Assembly (NCBI GenBank): GCA_050084515.1
Contig: CM114274.1
Span: 6,758,001 to 6,822,000, forward strand
Direction: 5' to 3'
Source: Blasia pusilla
Taxonomy: Eukaryota > Marchantiophyta > Marchantiopsida > Blasiales
Length of the DNA: 64,000 bases
The notes beneath the pieces are model-generated. The model searched no databases and was not told where the DNA came from. It saw only the letters and a list, made by a program, of their open reading frames with translations. Below, piece by piece: positions 59,928-64,000 of this stretch (the first letter of the stretch is position 1; each line of letters opens with the position of its first letter). A program made the position numbers and the translations under genes.

Positions 59928-62220
59928 ATGGAGGGTGTTGGCTGGGATGCTCCCGCGGAAGGGCGCGCTGGACAGAATGTAGAGGGGCTAGTAGAGAACG
60001 AAGAATCCGGCTCATCTGGAAGCTCTGGGAAAGTTTGCATTTTGAGTATCGATGGAGGGGGAATGAGGGGTATCATCCCCGGACGAGTGTTGGCATACCT
60101 CGAAGCAGCTCTCCAGAAGAGAAGTGGGAATCCCGATGCTAAAATCGCGGATTTCTTTGACGTGGCCGCCGGTACAAGTGTTGGCGGAATTCTTGCGACC
60201 ATGCTGTTTACGAACGATGGTAATGGCGGTCCTCTCTTTAGTGGAGAGGAAAGTTGGAAATTGATCGCTGAGAAAGGGAAGCAGATATTCCAGATTCCGA
60301 AAGCTCAGCGGGTTTGGAAGAAGTTGAGAGGAATCATGACTCCCAGGTACTCAACGAAGTATCTTGAAGGTATTCTGAAGCAGTATTTGATCAGAGATGG
60401 TCGGCCACTAACATTGCGGGACACCTTGAAACCTGTTCTAATTCCGTGTTATGATCTTGAGAGCGCCGGCCCGTTCCTCTTTTCTAGGGCAGACGCAATA
60501 GATGCCGAAGCCTGGGATTTCTCTCTTTGGGAAATCTGCCGCGCAACCTCCGCCGTTCCGTCATTCTTCAAGCCATCCTACATGACTTCCGTGGACGGAA
60601 AAACGTCTTGCACTGCCATCGATGGGGGTATAGTGATGAATAACCCCACCGCCGCAGCGATCACTCACGTGTTGCACAATAAGCTCGAATTCCCTCATGT
60701 GCGAGGGGTGGGCGATTTGCTGGTTTTGTCATTGGGGACTGGACAGTTTGATCAAGTTTATGAATATAAGGAAGTCCGTCACTGGGGAGCGTTTCAATGG
60801 GCTAAACCTATCGTCAAAATAGTATTGGACGGCATCTCGGATATGGTCGATCACACCATCAGCATGTCCTTCGGCGAGACATTCCGGAAGAACTACGTGC
60901 GAGTTCAGGTAATCATCGACCTCAACGCGTAGTAGCCTATCTGCTTTGAAATTGATGGTACTTGAATTTCTACAGAGCTTGAGCGGTCAACGAGCGATTA
61001 TTTGACCTAATCTACGATCTTCCAGTCAGAGTGTGGGAGTTTTTTGCACGAAGAAGGAAATATGGAGGTGAAGCAGAGGACCTTTTGTAACTTCATGTGC
61101 TAGGGGTGCGGGACATCGATGTTCGTTTCTTGTGCTGCCGTGACTTGTGCGTGGTTCGCCTTCTCAATTGTGTGGGTAAATGTGTGTGCCGTCTCTCCGT
61201 ATCAGTCCATCTGGTTAGGGAGGATAACATGTCATCCAGATCATACGCTGATAGCCTCGTGGTGCTTTTATTCAACCGCTGCATGGACAAAGAAATTGGG
61301 GCTGTGCGATTAACGATCCTCGCGAAGTCGCGCTGATGCGGAAGCTTTAGGGCGATGCCGAATTAGCAACGTGTGGAACGAGAAACCTCTTGATCTCTGT
61401 ATTGTCTGCCGTCCTCTACTCTGGAAGGGATGACGATCCCTATCCATTGTAATCCTCACTGAGTCAGTGCCTCCTCCAGTCTCTGATATTTCCAGCCAAT
61501 GGAAGTCTCTGATAATATCCAGCCAATTGGGACTCTATCCCAACGACGATGAGTCGCTGTGTGTTGAAAGGCATCTTGCCAGTCAGCGCGCTGTCTGAAA
61601 TGGGTGATGGAAGCCAAGGACATTCCACTCACTACATTCCAGGACGTGAATCTTCTGTCTGCGAAGACAGTGATATGTTACGATGTCACTGTCATTTCAG
61701 TGACATCTTGACATGTTCCTTAGGTTCGGGGCATAATTTCCAAGCGGGCGGATGGACATGCAACTTAGCGAATGTGAATTCTCCGCAAGAAACCTTCTTG
61801 GAAACAAAGGAAACCGCCACAAAGGAAAAATGGACCAAGTTTAAAGGGTTTGGGGTCTGCTACCAGATGCCCGGAGGAAGGTCTGACTGACGGTCGGGTC
61901 TCTTTGCTGATGAGAAAATCCGTGGATCTGTGTGTTGACAGGTATCAGGCCTACCGGATAGAGCTTTGACAGAAATGGATGATGGGAGCCCACGGAACGT
62001 GAAGCGGCTGATGAAACTGGCCGATGAAGTGCTCCAGCAGGAAAGCATGGAGCATTTGCCGTTTGGTGGCCGCAGGCGCCTGTCAGTGACTAACATGGAG
62101 CGACTGGACTGGTTCGCCGATCAGCTTGTCGAGGAGCACAAGGCCCGTCTATCAAGGAAGACTCCGACTGTAATCCTTAAGACTTCTACGCGGGGTAGAT
62201 CAGAACTTTCAACCTCTTGA
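59928..62220 (+). CDS. Patatin-like phospholipase (acyl hydrolase)
   Basis: Ser-Asp dyad lipid acyl hydrolase of the plant patatin family, expected to release fatty acids from phospho- or galactolipids in the cytosol or at membranes. Two exons, 59928-60908 and 61942-62220, joined in phase (NYVRVQ|VSGLPDRALTEMDDGS); 419 aa. Seen: oxyanion loop DGGGMRGIIPG (about residues 41-51), nucleophile motif GTSVGG (Ser about residue 84), family blocks PRYSTKYLEGIL and SAVPSFFKPSYM, and the catalytic Asp in AIDGGIVMNNPTAAA (about residue 229). The C-terminal exon is helical and charged (NVKRLMKLADEVLQ, DWFADQLVEEH). The acidic Gly/Ser-rich first 35 residues show no signal peptide. The intron is 1033 bp. 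No lesion is seen. Confidence 0.93.
60909..61941 (+). other. Single intron of the patatin-like gene
   Basis: GTAATC donor after CAG and TTGACAG acceptor. The intron contains a direct repeat of AAGTCTCTGATA/CAGTCTCTGATA-type sequence near 61473-61512 and a palindromic patch GTGACATCTTGACATG near 61699. No internal gene is seen. Confidence 0.75.
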
Positions 62221-62611
62221 ATAATTCCTGCTCCCCACAAAGATGTTTTCCTCGTCCACCACAGGCATCTGTGGAGGCTACGCAATCTGCCCAACCCTTG
62301 TAGAGCCGAGGAGATGAGCGAATACCGTTGGTTGGTTCAGTGAGGAGGATCAGGGCTGTAACACACGTCTGTTCAAGACTGCTGGGAGAACCAAACCACT
62401 ATCCGCATGATCGGGAAGCAAGGCTGACGAAGACGAAAACATTCAGTCACATATTCGTACCGTCTCCATGACGGTTCTTCTTCGCTGGTGACGAAACAAG
62501 TTCCTCTAGTTCTATGTTGGAACTGTTAGAAAACGCAGACCGGCCTTTCTGTACAGAGTTGTCGGTGTTCGGGAGACCGTGAGGATTGGTAGCGATGTCC
62601 TGTCATGTTCC

Positions 62612-62689
62612 AAGGAGTGATCCATCGTAAGTGAGTATGCGCCTCAATGCAAGGAGTAATCCGTCATAAGTGAGTATGCGCCTCAATTC
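62612..62689. repeat. Tandem duplication, period 39 bp
   Basis: Two units start AAGGAGTGATCC and AAGGAGTAATCC. Both contain GTAAGTGAGTATGCGCCTCA-like sequence (second: ATAAGTGAG...) with few differences. Confidence 0.85.
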
Positions 62690-63528
62690 AAGAATTCTAC
62701 CACGCATGGTCTCACTTTTTTCACGGCAGTGTTCGTCTGATGGAATTGCTGCACCTGGGACATAAGATTCATCTTGATGGATCTGGATAAAGTTGTGGAG
62801 TTCGTGTGGCTTGCTCGCTATTCTGGATGATGCACTCATCAGCTCCCTGTTTCGTGTGGAAGCTGTCGGATTCACTCCCATGGGATGTGCACGATGTGTG
62901 AGGACCAAATGGCCATAACAGACGGGGGTTAATCATGATATCGAGAACCACTTGAGACAAAGGTAGGCGTGGAAGACATCCCTCCCCTCATGCACGCTTT
63001 GTTCATGGCCAGGGCCTTCTACTCGAGAAACGGAGAAAGTGTTCGCATTCAGTAACAAAGTAAAGAATCATTCGATAAGTGAAGCAAAGCGAGAATGTCT
63101 TGTCGCCACTGCCTGATGTCCGTAGACGCAAGGCTGTAGCTGGTGGTCAGTTCGGAACACACACGCAACACCGAAAATGTCATTGATTGCGGATTCTGTC
63201 CACCCTCCTGGTTCCTGCGGAAAGAAGCTCCAGTGTCCGCGACCCCGCAAATGATGAACTCCTACATGGACTCCAAAACAACATAAAAGATGTATAAACT
63301 AGGGTCTAGCATCACAAAATGTTGCCGGTTCCTGGGTTGTGCACGGGAAGCTGTTCATGTATGTCGCGTGCTACAATAGTGTCGAGGGGGAGGAACGCGA
63401 ATGCCACACAAGCGCCTGATACAATCGGCGACCGTTGAGATCTGAAACCCAGACGACTCATTATGAGCTAGCACAGGCAGGAGTTCTTGTGGTCCTGATG
63501 TTGATGACAGGTGCGCAGCCACACCCTT

Positions 63529-63610
63529 GCTGGAGGAGTTAGTGAAAGGTTACTCCTCCAGCAACAGGGATTGTGCATTGGCTGAACCTAATTGCTTACA
63601 ATCCCTGTTG
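63529..63610. repeat. Two adjoining perfect inverted repeats (hairpins)
   Basis: GCTGGAGGAGT (63529-63539) pairs with ACTCCTCCAGC (63552-63562). CAACAGGGATTGT (63562-63574) pairs with ACAATCCCTGTTG (63598-63610). The hairpins share base 63562 and have loops of 12 and 23 nt. No flanking T run is seen and no function is assigned. Confidence 0.85.
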
Positions 63611-64000
63611 CCTTCGAGTTTCCGCACATGGAGGTGCGCGACGCGAGGGGAACTGCTGTAGCCAAGTCACTTTTGATTGAGTTTGAGTTTGGAAAGTACG
63701 CAGCCTACCCCGTTGCCCTATACCCTTTCGCCGCATAGGAAGACACCACCGTGGTGGGAGGGACCACCAAATACAGTTGAGTGATTCTTGTTGTGTCGGA
63801 AGTAGACCGTGGAGAGAATATTAGATAAGCTTGGTGGGAGAAAGTACAGCGTGAACTGGCTGAAATTGCATATGGAGACTCTGTAACGAATCCGATGGGT
63901 CCAAGAATTTGGCATGTGGAGGCTCCGGAGCGGATGTTCCTGGAGAGAGGAGTCGACGGGGCTCTGCGAGGATTCTTCCGGGGTCGTAGGACATCGGCCA

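Larger units (their letters stand above)
62221..64000. other. 3' flank of the patatin-like gene and unassigned DNA
   Basis: Contains the likely 3' UTR, a 39-bp tandem repeat (62612-62689) and two adjoining hairpins (63529-63610). Open frames on both strands lack domains and exon support. A gene continuing beyond 64000 cannot be excluded. Confidence 0.45.

Noticed and set aside
1-64000. CRISPR arrays, bacterial operons, rRNA or tRNA genes
   Set aside because: The introns and genes are plant nuclear. I saw no spaced direct-repeat array and no convincing tRNA or rRNA sequence, but no structural search was run.

Overview
The window is nuclear DNA of a land plant or close streptophyte relative. 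Four housekeeping-type genes have short GT-AG introns and proteins that align, from memory, nearly end to end with Arabidopsis homologues. The spaces between them hold AT-rich repeat debris and Ty3/gypsy LTR retrotransposons. I cannot name the species. Nothing points strongly to a flowering plant, and a bryophyte, lycophyte, fern or charophyte would fit.

Layout: (1) 1-2195, the 3' half of a Has1/DDX18-type DEAD-box helicase gene (+). (2) 2.2-12.4 kb, repeats with no intact gene. (3) 12.4-18.4 kb, a complete 16-exon mRNA capping enzyme gene (+) with a TATA box and a site II element. (4) 20.98-25.5 kb, a complete 9-exon CCT5 chaperonin gene (-). (5) 25.5-34.2 kb, repeats, including a minus-strand remnant of the retrotransposon family described below. 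(6) 34.25-37.63 kb, a ROK1/DDX52-type DEAD-box helicase (+), intact except for one frameshift at motif VI. (7) 38.2-57.5 kb, two nested Ty3/gypsy elements of one family. (8) 59.93-62.22 kb, a two-exon patatin-like phospholipase gene (+). (9) 62.2-64 kb, no gene recognised, with short tandem and inverted repeats.

The most interesting part is the retrotransposon family. The inner element (44010-54324) sits inside the RT/RNase H region of the outer one (38210-44009 and 54325-57532). It has TG...CA ends and a 4-bp TATA target duplication. The polyprotein order is Gag (two zinc knuckles), aspartic protease, a C5 DNA cytosine methyltransferase-like domain of about 330 codons, reverse transcriptase, RNase H, integrase and a C-terminal PHD finger. 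A DNA-methylation writer and a chromatin reader are thus part of the same mobile polyprotein. The PHD finger is present in the inner element, the outer element and the old minus-strand copy at 26.7 kb. The methyltransferase is present in both nested copies. All copies here are broken by stop codons, frameshifts or deletions.

The host genes are basic eukaryotic functions: ribosome biogenesis helicases, mRNA 5' capping, cytosolic chaperonin and lipid hydrolysis. They show no sign of being a functional cluster. Exon coordinates were read by eye from splice consensus, frame continuity and recalled family sequences. No search or alignment program was run.
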